Source of the DNA: Microbacteriaceae bacterium
GTDB lineage: Bacteria; Actinomycetota; Actinomycetes; Actinomycetales; Microbacteriaceae
Length of the DNA: 55,371 nucleotides
Assembly (NCBI GenBank): GCA_947378555.1
Contig: CANCKM010000001.1
Span: 1 to 55,371, forward strand
Reading direction: 5' to 3'
In this document: positions 8,935 through 21,253 of the stretch, piece by piece
Numbering within the stretch: position 1 is the stretch's first letter
Layout of the letters: each line of letters opens with the position of its first letter
Made by a program: the position numbers and the translations under genes
The notes under the pieces: generated by a model
Databases searched by the model: none
Seen by the model: only the letters and a program-made list of their open reading frames with translations
What the model was told of the DNA's origin: nothing

Positions 8935-10158
8935 CTAGGACATAAGCGATGCAAGCGAGTTCAGGATTGCCGAGGAAGCCTCGATCTTGGAACCTGAGAA
9001 CCGGGCAGTCTCGCCGCTGCTGCTCAGGATGACAACGCTGGTGCGGTCACTTCCAAAGACGCCCCCGCCCGAGACGTCGTTGGCCACGAGGATATCGCAC
9101 CCTTTGCGTGCCAACTTGCGAGCGGCTAGATCTTCAAGTTCCTCGGTTGAAGCAGGCGTCTCGGCGGCAAACCCAACGGTTAGGCAGGATAAGCCGGAGT
9201 TGCCAATGCGTTCAACGCTCGTGGCAAGAATATCTGGGTTGGCCACCAGAGTTAGTGTCGTGCGATCCCCCAAGTTTGACTTTTTTAGTTTCAGCGGGGA
9301 ACTATCCTCAACGCGGTAATCCGATACGGCAGCCGCCATGATGAGAGCATCGCAACTGGGAAGTCGTTGGCTAATGATGTCCGCCATTTCTTGGGCGGTA
9401 GCCACGTGGAGGTATTCGCCAACGCCACTCGGTTTCACAGGCAAGTTCGCACCCACCAAGGTCACGATAGCTCCTGCGGAGGCAGCGACCTGTGCCAGAG
9501 CAATGCCTTGCTTACCAGATGACGAATTACCGATGTATCTAACAGCATCAATTGGCTCGTGTGTCCCGCCAGCCGATATCAAAATGCGCTTACCTGAGAG
9601 GCGCTGGAGGTTCTTTAGATTCCGCGACTGAGCCTCCACGGTGGCCAACGCCGTGGCAACAATTGCCTCAGGCTCAGGCAGTCGCCCCGGGCCCGAGTCT
9701 GCTCCGGTGAGCCTTCCGGTGTCGGGTTCTAGAACAACCACACCTCGTTCACGCAAGGTGGCTACGTTTCTGACCGTCGAGGGATGTTGCCACATTTCGG
9801 TGTGCATAGCCGGGGCAACAACAACGGGAGCTTTTGTAGCGAGCAGAGTGGTGCCCAAAAGGTCATCCGCGATTCCAGCAGCGTATCGAGCTAAGAAGTT
9901 AGCCGTTGCCGGGGCAACAATCACAAGATCGGCTTCTTGACCGAGTTGCACGTGTTTGACCTCGGCCACATCCGAGTACAAATCGGGGTCGACCGAGTTA
10001 TGGGAAAGGGCTTCCAGGGTTGCCGCGCCGATAAATCGAAGGGCGTTGCTAGTTGGGATCACCTTGACTTGGTGGCCGGCTTCGGTCAGCGAGCGGATGA
10101 TGCCGGTGGCCTTATATGCAGAAATACCACCGGTGACTCCGAGAACAACTCGCAGCAC
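8935..10158 (-). CDS. coaBC: Bifunctional phosphopantothenoylcysteine decarboxylase / phosphopantothenate-cysteine ligase
   Basis: Catalyses two consecutive steps of coenzyme A synthesis. The N-terminal flavoprotein CoaC domain (about 1-185) shows VTGGISAYK, the catalytic His in VKHVQLG, and APAMHTEMW; many bacteria have PAMN here, but from memory mycobacteria also carry PAMH. The C-terminal CoaB domain (about 190-407) begins ILISAGGTHEPIDAVR and contains NSSSGKQG and the LKLKKS lysine cluster. Length (407 aa) matches the fused enzyme. GTG start, 24 nt after rpoZ; an AAAAGG lies rather far upstream. Confidence 0.95.
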   Translation of the reverse strand: MLRVVLGVTGGISAYKATGIIRSLTEAGHQVKVIPTSNALRFIGAATLEALSHNSVDPDLYSDVAEVKHVQLGQEADLVIVAPATANFLARYAAGIADDLLGTTLLATKAPVVVAPAMHTEMWQHPSTVRNVATLRERGVVVLEPDTGRLTGADSGPGRLPEPEAIVATALATVEAQSRNLKNLQRLSGKRILISAGGTHEPIDAVRYIGNSSSGKQGIALAQVAASAGAIVTLVGANLPVKPSGVGEYLHVATAQEMADIISQRLPSCDALIMAAAVSDYRVEDSSPLKLKKSNLGDRTTLTLVANPDILATSVERIGNSGLSCLTVGFAAETPASTEELEDLAARKLARKGCDILVANDVSGGGVFGSDRTSVVILSSSGETARFSGSKIEASSAILNSLASLMS

Positions 10159-10182
10159 GGTGGTATTTACCTTTTCGCTTTT

Positions 10183-10440
10183 TTACTCGGCAGCGTGCTT
10201 GACCAGTTTGTCCTGGTCAATCTCGTGCAGGGCGATAGTCAGAGGCTTCTCATCGATGGTGGTTTCCACGAGTGGCCCAACATTGTTGAACAGGCTTCCC
10301 TCGTGCAGTGCAGAGTAGTAGTCGTTGATCTGGCGTGCGCGCTTGGATGCAAAAATGACCAGTTCGTACTTCGAGTTCACTTTGCTCATCAAGTTATCGA
10401 TGGCCGGTGAAACGATTCCTTCAAGCTTTTCTACAGACAT
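10183..10440 (-). CDS. rpoZ: RNA polymerase omega subunit
   Basis: Omega (85 aa) helps assemble and stabilise the beta' subunit of RNA polymerase. It shows the family core: [21 protein letters not shown] followed by [11 protein letters not shown]. It lies between gmk and coaBC, the standard actinobacterial order. A GGAAG-type ribosome binding site precedes the ATG. The 69-nt gap upstream is A/T-rich and may carry a promoter, but no convincing -35/-10 pair is visible. Confidence 0.95.
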   Translation of the reverse strand: MSVEKLEGIVSPAIDNLMSKVNSKYELVIFASKRARQINDYYSALHEGSLFNNVGPLVETTIDEKPLTIALHEIDQDKLVKHAAE

Positions 10441-10509
10441 GGTTCAACTTCCTGTTTTGCTGCAGCAAAGTGCATACAGCGAGATTTTTGTTTCAAAAGA
10501 TTTTGGCAA

Positions 10510-11061
10510 CTACGCCTTCATCAAGTCTAAGACTTTTTGGGCGCAAACGGGCACTTCATCGTTGATAACCACGTGATCAAATTCAGTCTGAGCCTTCATT
10601 TCAACCTCGGCGGACTTCAATCTTCGAGCTTGTTCCTCTTTGGATTCGGTGCCGCGACCCTCGAGTCGCCGAACCAGTTCCTCCCAGCTCGGCGGGGCAA
10701 TGAAAATTAGGTCGGCCTCGTTCATGGCCTGCTTGACCTGTCGGGCCCCTTGAATGTCAATCTCGAGTATCACCATTTTGCCATGAGCGAGCGCTTCGAG
10801 CACCGGGCCTTTTGGGGTTCCGTATTTATTGTGACCGTGCACGACCGCGTACTCGAGCATCTCGCCACCCTCTATCATGCGATCGAACTCGTCAGAGGTC
10901 AGGAAGAAATAGTCCCGTCCGTGGATCTCACCCGGCCTTGGATCCCGCGTGGTTGCCGATACCGAAAGAGTTACATCCTCGAAGTGTTCGAGGATGTATT
11001 TGACTACGGTGCCTTTGCCAACGGCGGTCGGCCCGGAGATAACGGTCAGGTGATTGGTCAC
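10510..11061 (-). CDS. gmk: Guanylate kinase
   Basis: Phosphorylates GMP or dGMP to the diphosphate. The P-loop is SGPTAVGKGT at residues 9-18, followed by the GMP-binding SATTRDPRPGE and the YAVVHGHNKYGTP region. At 183 residues it is slightly short but complete. The start is GTG; a TAGGCT box overlapping the pyrF stop ends 6 nt before it with no ribosome binding site, suggesting leaderless initiation. The mihF integration host factor gene normally found between pyrF and gmk in Actinobacteria is absent: only 9 nt separate them. Confidence 0.96.
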   Translation of the reverse strand: MTNHLTVISGPTAVGKGTVVKYILEHFEDVTLSVSATTRDPRPGEIHGRDYFFLTSDEFDRMIEGGEMLEYAVVHGHNKYGTPKGPVLEALAHGKMVILEIDIQGARQVKQAMNEADLIFIAPPSWEELVRRLEGRGTESKEEQARRLKSAEVEMKAQTEFDHVVINDEVPVCAQKVLDLMKA

Positions 11062-11067
11062 AGTCCG

Positions 11068-11073
11068 AGCCTA
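11068..11073 (-). promoter_or_regulatory. Candidate -10 box for leaderless gmk
   Basis: TAGGCT, whose first three bases are the pyrF stop codon, ends 6 nt before the gmk GTG. No Shine-Dalgarno sequence is present in the 9-nt gap. A promoter here would separate gmk-rpoZ-coaBC expression from pyrimidine control. Confidence 0.4.
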
Positions 11074-11917
11074 ATCTGCCAGGCCGATTTGAAGTTCTCG
11101 ATTTGCCTGATCGATTGCTTCGTCCACCAGCTGTGGGCCTCGATCGCTAATGGAACGCGACACCGAGGCAATCACGTTTGCCGCAGACTCACCAAAAAGG
11201 TTTGAAATCGAGTCGAGCTTTGCCCCCTGGGCCCCAAAACCTGGCGCCAAGATCGGGGTTGGTATGGCAGGTTGCTCGGCAAGCACGCTGCCTAGTCCGA
11301 AACTCTTCAACTTCAAAGTTGCACCGATTACCGCGCCGAAGGAACCGACACTACCGGGTACGCCCGTTACCGAGTTGAGTCTGTTCAGACCAGACCAGAC
11401 GGCAGCCGCCACGGTGCTCTCGTCGACGATTGCCCGCTGAAGCGCAGCTCCCTCGATGTTCGATGTGGCAGCTAAAACTATTACGCCCTTGCCACGCTCA
11501 ACCGCTGCCGCAAAAAAGGGCTGCAGCGAATCGAAGCCGAGGTAGGGGCTAACCGTCACGGCATCGCAGATGAAGGGCGCCGATTTACCGAGCCAGGCAT
11601 CAAAGTACGCATCCATAGTCGACCCAATGTCGCCACGTTTGATGTCCATGATCGTTAGCAGCCCGGCGTTGTTTGCCTTTTCGAGCAAACGTTCAAGAAC
11701 CGCGAACCCCGCAGACCCATGACGTTCGAAAAACGAAACCTGGGGTTTTATGACTCCGACGCGCCCGATTGCTGCCTCAAGCACGGTGTTGGCAAACTGT
11801 TCTAGGCCAGCTACCGAATCGGGCAAACCCCAACTGTCCAGTTGGCTTTGGTGCGGGTCAATGCCGACGCAGAGTTGACCCTGCGTGGCAAATACTTTGG
11901 ATAACTTCGTCCCGAAA

Positions 11918-11928
<11 letters not shown>
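11071..11928 (-). CDS. pyrF: Orotidine-5'-phosphate decarboxylase, type 2
   Basis: Last step of UMP synthesis. The actinobacterial (type 2) family is shown by LCVGIDPH near the N-terminus, the catalytic [13 protein letters not shown] near residue 98, and the length of about 285 residues. The open frame extends 30 codons further upstream, but that part lies within carB. I place the start at the TTG giving [10 protein letters not shown], which aligns with the usual family N-terminus and overlaps the carB end by 11 nt. A TTG six bases upstream is an alternative. Translation is probably coupled to carB. Confidence 0.92.
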
Positions 11929-15216
<3,288 letters not shown>

Positions 15217-15217
<1 letters not shown>

Positions 15218-16359
15218 TACGCGCCCTTTACTTTAGATGCTTTGATAACTTCAACGAGGCGGTCGAAGAGGTAGTTCGAATCGTGCGGGCCGGCCGCAGC
15301 CTCCGGATGATATTGAACCGAGAAAGCCGGCAAGTCTAGGCATTCGAGCCCCTCGACAACATCGTCATTGAGCGCAATGTGGCTCACGCGCACTCGGCCA
15401 AACCCCTCGGGTGACTCAACGGCCTCGCCGGTTTCACCACCGGGTACCCGAACCGCGAAACCGTGGTTGTGAGCGGTGACCTCCACCTTGCCGGTGGCTC
15501 GATCCAAGACTGGCTGATTGATGCCGCGGTGCCCAAAGGTCAACTTATAGGTTTCAAAACCAAGTGCGCGTCCAAGAAGCTGGTTTCCAAAACAAATTCC
15601 GAAGAACGGAATCCGTTTTTGCAAGACCTCGCGAAGCAAAGCAACCTGAGCAGCCGAGGCTTCAGGGTCGCCTGGACCATTCGAGAAAAAGACAGCATCC
15701 GGGTTGCTCTCAAGCAGTTCATCCGCTGTCGCCTTGGCTGGATAAACCGAGACCGCTAAGCCTCTGGCAACCATGTGTTCGATGGTTGAACGTTTGATGC
15801 CAAGGTCTAGGATTGCCACACTTCCGACTAACTCACCCTCGGCGGCGACCGAATACATTTCGGTTGTCGAGACCTGATCGCTAAGCGATAGACCCTTCAT
15901 CTGACGAGATCCTCTTACGATGTCAAGTTGCTCTTCTGACGAGAGATCGAGCGACTCCCCCGAAAAGATTCCAGCTCGCATCGAACCAGCAGACCGGAGG
16001 TGACGGGTAAGTGCCCGTGTGTCAACGCCGCTGATTCCAACAATGTCATAGCGTTCAAGTTCGGTGCCGAGTGAGCCCTGGGCCCTGAAGTTAGAAACCA
16101 CACGGCTCGGGTCGCGCAGCACATAGCCCGAGACCCAAACTCGGTCAGACTCTTCATCTCGAGCGTTAACCCCCGTGTTGCCAATGTGTGGGGCGGTCTG
16201 CACCACGATTTGCCCGGCGTAGGAAGGATCCGTAAGGGTCTCTTGGTAGCCCGTCATACCGGTTGCAAAGACAATCTCTCCGAGAGTCTGGCCCAATTTG
16301 CCGTAGCTGTGGCCGGTGAAGACACGGCCGTCCTCCAACATTAGAACTGCTTTAGTCAT
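15217..16359 (-). CDS. carA: Carbamoyl-phosphate synthase small subunit (glutaminase)
   Basis: Class I glutamine amidotransferase subunit that feeds ammonia to CarB. The nucleophile Cys256 is in GICFGNQ and the His351/Glu353 pair in [10 protein letters not shown]. The N-terminal CPSase domain (about 1-180) carries [18 protein letters not shown]. The length is normal at 380 residues. The ATG overlaps the preceding PH-like gene by 8 nt, so it belongs to the pyr operon. Confidence 0.98.
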
Positions 16360-16858
16360 TGGTTTGCCCTTTCGATAGCAAGAGATTTGTCTGCTCGACT
16401 AACTGCGCCTTGTCAGCGTTTGATGTCACCCGAAGGTAGGTCGACAGGTTGTGGCCGTCGCGCGACCACTCGATGCTGATTAGACCATCGGTCTCGACAA
16501 CCCGATCAATCGCGGCGTTTGTTAATCCGACACCACGGATTGCGGATTTTTCTAACGCGATGGATGTTTCACCCTTGCGGTTAATTACCATTCCGTTTTC
16601 GTACACGTTCACATCGCAACTTCCGCGCATTCCCAGACCGTGCGCTGTGATGCGCTCGAGCGGGTCGGCCGTGGTTGTTGTTGCCACGTAGCGAGCGGAT
16701 ACTGGGCCAAATAGCAATCTGGAGGTTTCAAGATTCTCGGCGGGCGCTGTGAATAGTTTTGCCTGACGAGCTGCTCTTGACTTCCAAGCCAGGAAGGCAA
16801 GCACTGCGAGACCGGCGACTATGGCGCTTGCCACTAGGGCGAGGTTGTATTGCCCCAT
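16352..16858 (-). CDS. PH-like-domain membrane protein of the pyrimidine operon
   Basis: This 168-residue protein has one N-terminal membrane segment (about residues 7-26, [19 protein letters not shown]) followed by a predicted cytoplasmic beta-rich domain. Proteins of this type sit between pyrC and carA throughout Actinobacteria (Rv1382 position in M. tuberculosis) and are annotated as PH-like or putative export/membrane proteins. Its role is not known. The one-base overlap with pyrC and the 8-nt overlap with carA show that it is co-translated with the pathway, but no pyrimidine enzyme motif is visible. Confidence 0.82.
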   Translation of the reverse strand: MGQYNLALVASAIVAGLAVLAFLAWKSRAARQAKLFTAPAENLETSRLLFGPVSARYVATTTTADPLERITAHGLGMRGSCDVNVYENGMVINRKGETSIALEKSAIRGVGLTNAAIDRVVETDGLISIEWSRDGHNLSTYLRVTSNADKAQLVEQTNLLLSKGQTND

Positions 16859-18156
16859 TAAATCCGGCCCGCCTCTGCCACTTTGCCGTTGAGTAACGTC
16901 GCGTAGCCTCGATAAATTGTGTGGACCACCTTGCCAGGGAGCTCGAGCCCTTTAAACGGGTTATTTTCGCTCTTGGACTGTGTTTGGCCAACAACTGTGC
17001 TGGCGTTGGGGTCAATAGCAACCAGGTTGGCGACCGACCCAACTCGAATTGATTGACCTTGTTCGGTCAATCTGCCGATCTTCGCTGGGTTGACTGAGAG
17101 CACCTCGGTCAGGCGCTGCCAGTTCGACTTTTCACTCTTTATGAGAACGTCGATTGCCACCGAGGCAGCTGTTTCAAGGCCGATCATTCCGAAGGCGGCA
17201 GACGCCCACTCGCAGTCTTTGGACTCGGTTGGATGTGGGGCATGGTCGGTGGCGATGATGTCGATGGTTCCGTCGATCAAAGCCTCCCGAAGCGCCAAGA
17301 CGTCCGCTTGGGTGCGCAGTGGAGGGTTCACCTTAAAAACCGGATCGTAGGTTCTGGCCAGTTCGTCGGTAAGCAGCAGGTGATGTGGGGTTACCTCTGC
17401 TGTGACTTGCACCCCTCGAGCTTTTGCCCAACGAATAATCTCGACCGATCCGGCGGTGGATAGGTGGCAAATGTGCAGTCGGGATCCGACGTGCTCGGCG
17501 AGCAAAACGTCACGGGCGATGATCGCCTCCTCGGCAACGGCCGGCCAACCGGTGAGCCCGAGATTGGCGGAAACCTCGCCCTCGTGCATCTGGGCACCCT
17601 CGGTTAGTCGTGGCTCTTGCGCATGTTGGGCGACAACCCCATCAAAGGCTTTCACGTATTCGAGGGCGTGTCTCATTAGAACGGGATCAAAAACGCACTT
17701 CCCGTCGTCGCTAAACACTCTGACCTTCGCTTTTGAGTTGGCCATCGCTCCGATCTCGGCTAAGCGCAGTCCTTCCAGACCGACGGTCACGGCACCGATT
17801 GGAACAACATCAACGAAGCCGGCAGCCAGACCAAGAGCCTGGACCTGTTCAACAACGCCGGCGGTGTCGGCAACCGGACTGGTGTTGGCCATAGCGTGAA
17901 CGGCTGTGAAACCGCCGGCCGCTGCCGAACGACTCGCGGTCAGCACCGTCTCACTCTGCTCAAATCCAGGTTCGCGCAAGTGAGTGTGCAAGTCAACAAA
18001 GCCCGGCAGAACGATCAACCCGCTGCAGTCGATCTGCTGAGTCAACTCGCTGGCCGAGAGGTTTGGAGCCATGGCTGTGATTACCTGATCGGTGATTTCG
18101 ATGTCGAACAAGGATCCATCGGCAAGCTGCGCAGATTTGAGCAGTAGAACGGTCAT
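16858..18156 (-). CDS. pyrC: Dihydroorotase, class I
   Basis: Zinc amidohydrolase that cyclises carbamoyl aspartate to dihydroorotate. The HxH metal motif is His57/His59 in GFVDLHTHLREPG. Further ligand regions are VAQHAQEPRL, LHICHLST and IATDHAPH (near residue 305). The 432-residue length and motif pattern match the actinobacterial stand-alone PyrC. It overlaps pyrB by one base and the PH-like gene by one base. pyrD and pyrE are not in the window. Confidence 0.97.
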   Translation of the reverse strand: MTVLLLKSAQLADGSLFDIEITDQVITAMAPNLSASELTQQIDCSGLIVLPGFVDLHTHLREPGFEQSETVLTASRSAAAGGFTAVHAMANTSPVADTAGVVEQVQALGLAAGFVDVVPIGAVTVGLEGLRLAEIGAMANSKAKVRVFSDDGKCVFDPVLMRHALEYVKAFDGVVAQHAQEPRLTEGAQMHEGEVSANLGLTGWPAVAEEAIIARDVLLAEHVGSRLHICHLSTAGSVEIIRWAKARGVQVTAEVTPHHLLLTDELARTYDPVFKVNPPLRTQADVLALREALIDGTIDIIATDHAPHPTESKDCEWASAAFGMIGLETAASVAIDVLIKSEKSNWQRLTEVLSVNPAKIGRLTEQGQSIRVGSVANLVAIDPNASTVVGQTQSKSENNPFKGLELPGKVVHTIYRGYATLLNGKVAEAGRI

Positions 18157-19118
18157 TATTTGGATTCCTTATCGCCAGACAGTAAATGAAAGAGAACCGC
18201 CATGCGAACTGAGACCCCGTTGGCCACCTGCTCGAGGATGGTGGAATTGGGTGAATCGGCTGCCGAGGCGGTAATTTCTAGACCACGGTTCATCGGGCCG
18301 GGATGCATGAGCAGGGCATGGGGCTTTAGCATCGCTAAACGTTCGGAGTTGAAGCCCCAAAGTCTTGAATACTCACGCTCGGACGGGAAGAAGGCGGCAT
18401 TCATTCTCTCGGCCTGAACGCGCAACATCATTACTGAGTCGGGTTGAACTTGCCTCAGGGCCGTATCCAAGTCGAAGTGCACCGAAACTCCCCAGGTCTC
18501 GAGTTTCACGGGCAAGAGGGTCGGTGGCGCAACCAGGTGAACCTCGGCGCCGAGGGTCGCCAGGAGCTTGACATTGGATCTTGCAACTCTGGAATGCAAA
18601 ACATCCCCGACAATCATGACCTTTTGCCCGACTAAGTCTCGCCCCTTCGAATCATCGCCATAGATGCGCTTGCGCATCGTAAAGGCGTCTAGCAGAGCTT
18701 GGGTCGGGTGCTCATGGGTTCCGTCACCGGCATTAATAATCGAACCGTTTATCCAGCCACTGTGCGCCAACACATTTGCCGCCCCGCTGGCCCAGTGTCT
18801 GATGACAACGGCATCTGCGCCCATTGCCTCAAGGGTTTGGGCTGTGTCCTTGAGGCTCTCGCCCTTCGAAACGCTGGAACCCTTAGCGCTGAAGTTAATG
18901 ACATCGGCCGATAAACGTTTTTCAGCGAGCTCGAACGAGATTCTGGTTCGGGTCGAATCCTCGAAAAATAGATTGACAATCGTCTTGCCACGAAGTGTGG
19001 GCAACTTTTTGATATCGCGGTGATTGACACTCGACATTTCCTCTGCGGTGTCGAGGATTGCGATAGCCGATGCGCGGTCTAAATCACCCGCTGAAAGCAA
19101 GTGTCTAAGCTGGCTCAT
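18156..19118 (-). CDS. pyrB: Aspartate carbamoyltransferase catalytic subunit
   Basis: Condenses carbamoyl phosphate and aspartate. The carbamoyl-phosphate loop is Ser55-Thr-Arg-Thr-Arg59 in [13 protein letters not shown]; the [10 protein letters not shown] motif lies near residue 140, and HPGPMNRG near 280. No regulatory pyrI is present, which is normal in Actinobacteria. At 320 residues it is complete. The ATG overlaps the pyrR stop by 4 nt. Confidence 0.98.
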   Translation of the reverse strand: MSQLRHLLSAGDLDRASAIAILDTAEEMSSVNHRDIKKLPTLRGKTIVNLFFEDSTRTRISFELAEKRLSADVINFSAKGSSVSKGESLKDTAQTLEAMGADAVVIRHWASGAANVLAHSGWINGSIINAGDGTHEHPTQALLDAFTMRKRIYGDDSKGRDLVGQKVMIVGDVLHSRVARSNVKLLATLGAEVHLVAPPTLLPVKLETWGVSVHFDLDTALRQVQPDSVMMLRVQAERMNAAFFPSEREYSRLWGFNSERLAMLKPHALLMHPGPMNRGLEITASAADSPNSTILEQVANGVSVRMAVLFHLLSGDKESK

Positions 19119-19654
19119 CCCTCAATCACCACACATTCATCGCCGTCGGTCTCAAGAAGGTGAACTCGAATTTTTTCATCTCTGGCGGTCGGCAGATTCT
19201 TGCCAACAAAGTCGGCTCGAATGGGAAGTTCGCGATGCCCACGATCAACTAGGACAGCGAGTCGGACGACCCTGGGGCGTCCTAAATCGTTTAGGGCATC
19301 CAGAGCTGCTCGAATGGTTCGCCCACTGAATAGAACATCGTCAACCAAGACGACAACCTTGTCAGCTAGCCCCTGGCTCGGAATGAAAGTTTCGGTCATC
19401 GCCCGAGTTGGATTATTTGAGAGGTCATCGCGATACATCGTGATGTCCAATCTGCCAACGGAAGCCTTTGCATCGAATGAAGGCTCGTTCTTGGCTATTA
19501 CCGCTGCTATTCTTTCGGCGAGTTTTACGCCCCGGGTCGGGATCCCAACCAGTAAAAGATCGGCTGTGCCGTGGTTGGATTCGAGGATTTCGTAAGCAAT
19601 ACGGGTTATCGCCCGATTGATGTCATCGCTGACTAAGACGGTGCGTGTTGACAC
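19115..19654 (-). CDS. pyrR: Pyrimidine operon regulator PyrR / uracil phosphoribosyltransferase
   Basis: PyrR binds pyr mRNA in the presence of UMP and also has uracil phosphoribosyltransferase activity. The PRPP motif [13 protein letters not shown] is at residues 101-113, with Asp105/Asp106. The start was placed at the GTG at 19654 (179 aa) because AAGAAGGAGG ends 5-6 nt upstream; an ATG 33 nt further upstream is in frame but lies inside the RNA hairpin described next. It is the first gene of pyrR-pyrB-pyrC-PH-carA-carB-pyrF, so autoregulation would control the whole operon. Confidence 0.95.
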   Translation of the reverse strand: MSTRTVLVSDDINRAITRIAYEILESNHGTADLLLVGIPTRGVKLAERIAAVIAKNEPSFDAKASVGRLDITMYRDDLSNNPTRAMTETFIPSQGLADKVVVLVDDVLFSGRTIRAALDALNDLGRPRVVRLAVLVDRGHRELPIRADFVGKNLPTARDEKIRVHLLETDGDECVVIEG

Positions 19655-19660
19655 GCCCAC

Positions 19661-19697
19661 CTCCTTCTTCGCCTCACAGGACGACATTTAAAGGATG
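19661..19697 (-). promoter_or_regulatory. PyrR-binding RNA hairpin that can sequester the pyrR ribosome binding site
   Basis: The leader reads GTCCTGTGAGGC at 19682-19671, matching all twelve positions of the PyrR binding-loop core RUCCNGNGAGGY. The flanking pair of the longer consensus (A...U) is C19683/G19670 here, which keeps pairing. CG-U-CC pairs with GG-CG around a TGTGA loop with one bulged U. Below it, TCCTT (19695-19691) can pair with AAGGA (19666-19662), which is part of the AAGGAGG ribosome binding site of the GTG at 19654. This is the arrangement expected for PyrR-dependent translational repression, reported for Mycobacterium smegmatis. No terminator-antiterminator pair is visible. 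Confidence 0.78.
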
Positions 19698-19731
19698 TTT
19701 TACCTAGTTTACGTTAAGAGTGACCCGGAGG

Positions 19732-20151
19732 CTATTTTGCGCTTCGAGTCGCCGAAATCTTTGATAACAGGCCATTGATGAAAGCCGGTGAATCATCGGT
19801 TGAAATTTCCTTGGCAAGTTCGACGGCCTCATTGATGGCCACCGCGTCAGGAACTTCGTCGTTATGAAGAATTTCCCAAACCGCAACTCGCAGAATCGCT
19901 CGGTCGACGGCGGGCATTCGATCAATGCTCCAGTCAAGGGAGTAGGTTTCTAGCAGATCATCGATCTCTTGATTCGACTCAACTACTCCGAGCACCATTC
20001 TTCGTGCATAACCAAAGATTTCATCTTGATTCTGACGATCAGCATAGAGCTCTGCAACTTCATCCAAAAGTTTGATTGGAGAGATTTTTCGCAAGTCGGC
20101 GGCGAAAACCGCATCGACTGCGCGTTTACGCGACTTAGATCTTGAACTCAC
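19732..20151 (-). CDS. nusB: Transcription antitermination factor NusB
   Basis: NusB (139 aa) forms the BoxA-binding heterodimer with ribosomal protein S10 that supports rRNA transcription. The all-helical family pattern is clear, including AVDAVFAADL near the start, YSLDWSIDRMPAVDRAILRVAVWE near the middle, and AINEAVELAKEISTDDSPAFINGLL at the end (each only partly listed here as anchors). The GTG start lies 3 nt after efp. The efp-nusB-pyr order is conserved in Actinobacteria. A 77-nt gap with the PyrR hairpin follows. Confidence 0.96.
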   Translation of the reverse strand: MSSRSKSRKRAVDAVFAADLRKISPIKLLDEVAELYADRQNQDEIFGYARRMVLGVVESNQEIDDLLETYSLDWSIDRMPAVDRAILRVAVWEILHNDEVPDAVAINEAVELAKEISTDDSPAFINGLLSKISATRSAK

Positions 20152-20154
20152 GCG

Positions 20155-20718
20155 TTAGTCGGTTACTCGACCGAGGTAGTCACCGGTGCGGGTGTCTACC
20201 TTGACTCGAGTTCCCTGTTCAACGAAGAGCGGCACCTGAATCTGGAGCCCGGTTTCAACTGTTGCCGGCTTGGTTCCGCCGCTCGAGCGGTCACCCTGCA
20301 GGCCAGGCTCGGTGTAGGTGATTTCCAAAACTACCGAGGCAGGAAGTTCGACATAGATCGGGTTCTCTTCATACATGGCAACCACTGCGTTCTGGTTTTC
20401 CAGCATGTAGTTTGAAGCGTCTCCAACGGTTGCAGTCGAAAGCGAGACCTGGTCGTAGGTACCAAGATCCATGAAAACGTAGCTGTCGCCATCGTTATAG
20501 AGATACTGCATCTCACGCTTGTCTACGTTGGCGGTTTCTACCTTTACGCCTGCGTTGAAGGTTCGGTCAACGACCTTGCCGGTTAGAACGTTCTTCAGCT
20601 TGCTGCGAACGAAGGCGGGACCCTTGCCAGGCTTGACGTGCTGGAACTCAATTACCGTCCAGAGGACATTGTCTATGTTCAATACCAGACCGTTTTTGAG
20701 GTCATTTGATGTTGCCAT
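20155..20718 (-). CDS. efp: Translation elongation factor P
   Basis: EF-P (187 aa) relieves ribosome stalling at polyproline stretches. The three-domain protein begins [15 protein letters not shown]. The functional loop is [12 protein letters not shown], with Lys32 at its tip, the actinobacterial PGKGP type that in this phylum is generally thought to act unmodified. No epmA/epmB-like modification gene is nearby. It is followed 3 nt later by nusB; a 91-nt gap separates it from aroQ. Confidence 0.97.
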   Translation of the reverse strand: MATSNDLKNGLVLNIDNVLWTVIEFQHVKPGKGPAFVRSKLKNVLTGKVVDRTFNAGVKVETANVDKREMQYLYNDGDSYVFMDLGTYDQVSLSTATVGDASNYMLENQNAVVAMYEENPIYVELPASVVLEITYTEPGLQGDRSSGGTKPATVETGLQIQVPLFVEQGTRVKVDTRTGDYLGRVTD

Positions 20719-20809
20719 TTTTTATCTCGCTCATTTTCGTTTACTGCCTAATTTTTCGGCTTATCCCGAAGTCCCCTTGACAATCTTAGGGGGTTCGGGC
20801 CGAGTTAGC

Positions 20810-21241
20810 CTATGCCAGCTGCGCCAGCGCTAGGTGATACGAATCAACCCCGAAGCCGGCAATGACGCCCGTAGCAACGCCTGAAATCACACTCGTGTGA
20901 CGAAATTCCTCGCGAGTGTGTGGGTTGCTCAAATGCACCTCAATCAACGATTGACCAGCCTTGGTAATTAGAACGGCGGCATCGCGCAGAGCATAACTGT
21001 AGTGGGTGAAGGCGGCCGGGTTCATGATCACGTCGAGAGATTCATCAGCCGCCTCATAGATCCAAGAGATCAACTCGGATTCGCTGTTGGTCTGACGAAC
21101 TTCGGCAATTAGGCCAAGCTCCAAAGCCCGCGCTGTGACCGAAACTTGCAAACCGGCATAATCAATGCTCCCGTAGATATCCGGTTCACGAGACCCAAGG
21201 CGTCCAAGATTTGGACCATTCAGCACAAGCACTTTTTTCAT
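20810..21241 (-). CDS. aroQ: 3-Dehydroquinate dehydratase, type II
   Basis: Third step of the shikimate pathway. The type II dodecameric enzyme is recognised by LNGPNLGRLGSREPDIYGS with catalytic Tyr23, His80 in NPAAFTHYSYALRDA, and His103 in EVHLSNPHTREEFR. The length of 143 residues is typical. Expression may start locally: a TAGCCT box overlapping the aroB stop codon ends 6 nt before the ATG and no ribosome binding site is visible. Downstream there are 91 nt before efp. Confidence 0.97.
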   Translation of the reverse strand: MKKVLVLNGPNLGRLGSREPDIYGSIDYAGLQVSVTARALELGLIAEVRQTNSESELISWIYEAADESLDVIMNPAAFTHYSYALRDAAVLITKAGQSLIEVHLSNPHTREEFRHTSVISGVATGVIAGFGVDSYHLALAQLA

Positions 21242-21247
21242 TTAATC

Positions 21248-21253
21248 AGGCTA
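21248..21253 (-). promoter_or_regulatory. Candidate -10 box for leaderless aroQ
   Basis: TAGCCT begins with the aroB TAG stop codon and ends 6 nt before the aroQ ATG. The same GAGTAGCCT string precedes rarA at a 7-nt distance. No Shine-Dalgarno sequence is present. Confidence 0.42.

Noticed and set aside
9937-10410. 157-codon plus-strand open frame across coaBC and rpoZ
   Set aside because: It spans two conserved genes on the opposite strand and has no family signature.
19655-19687. ATG at 19687 as the pyrR start
   Set aside because: It lies inside the PyrR-binding hairpin, while an AAGGAGG ribosome binding site at the proper distance points to the GTG at 19654.
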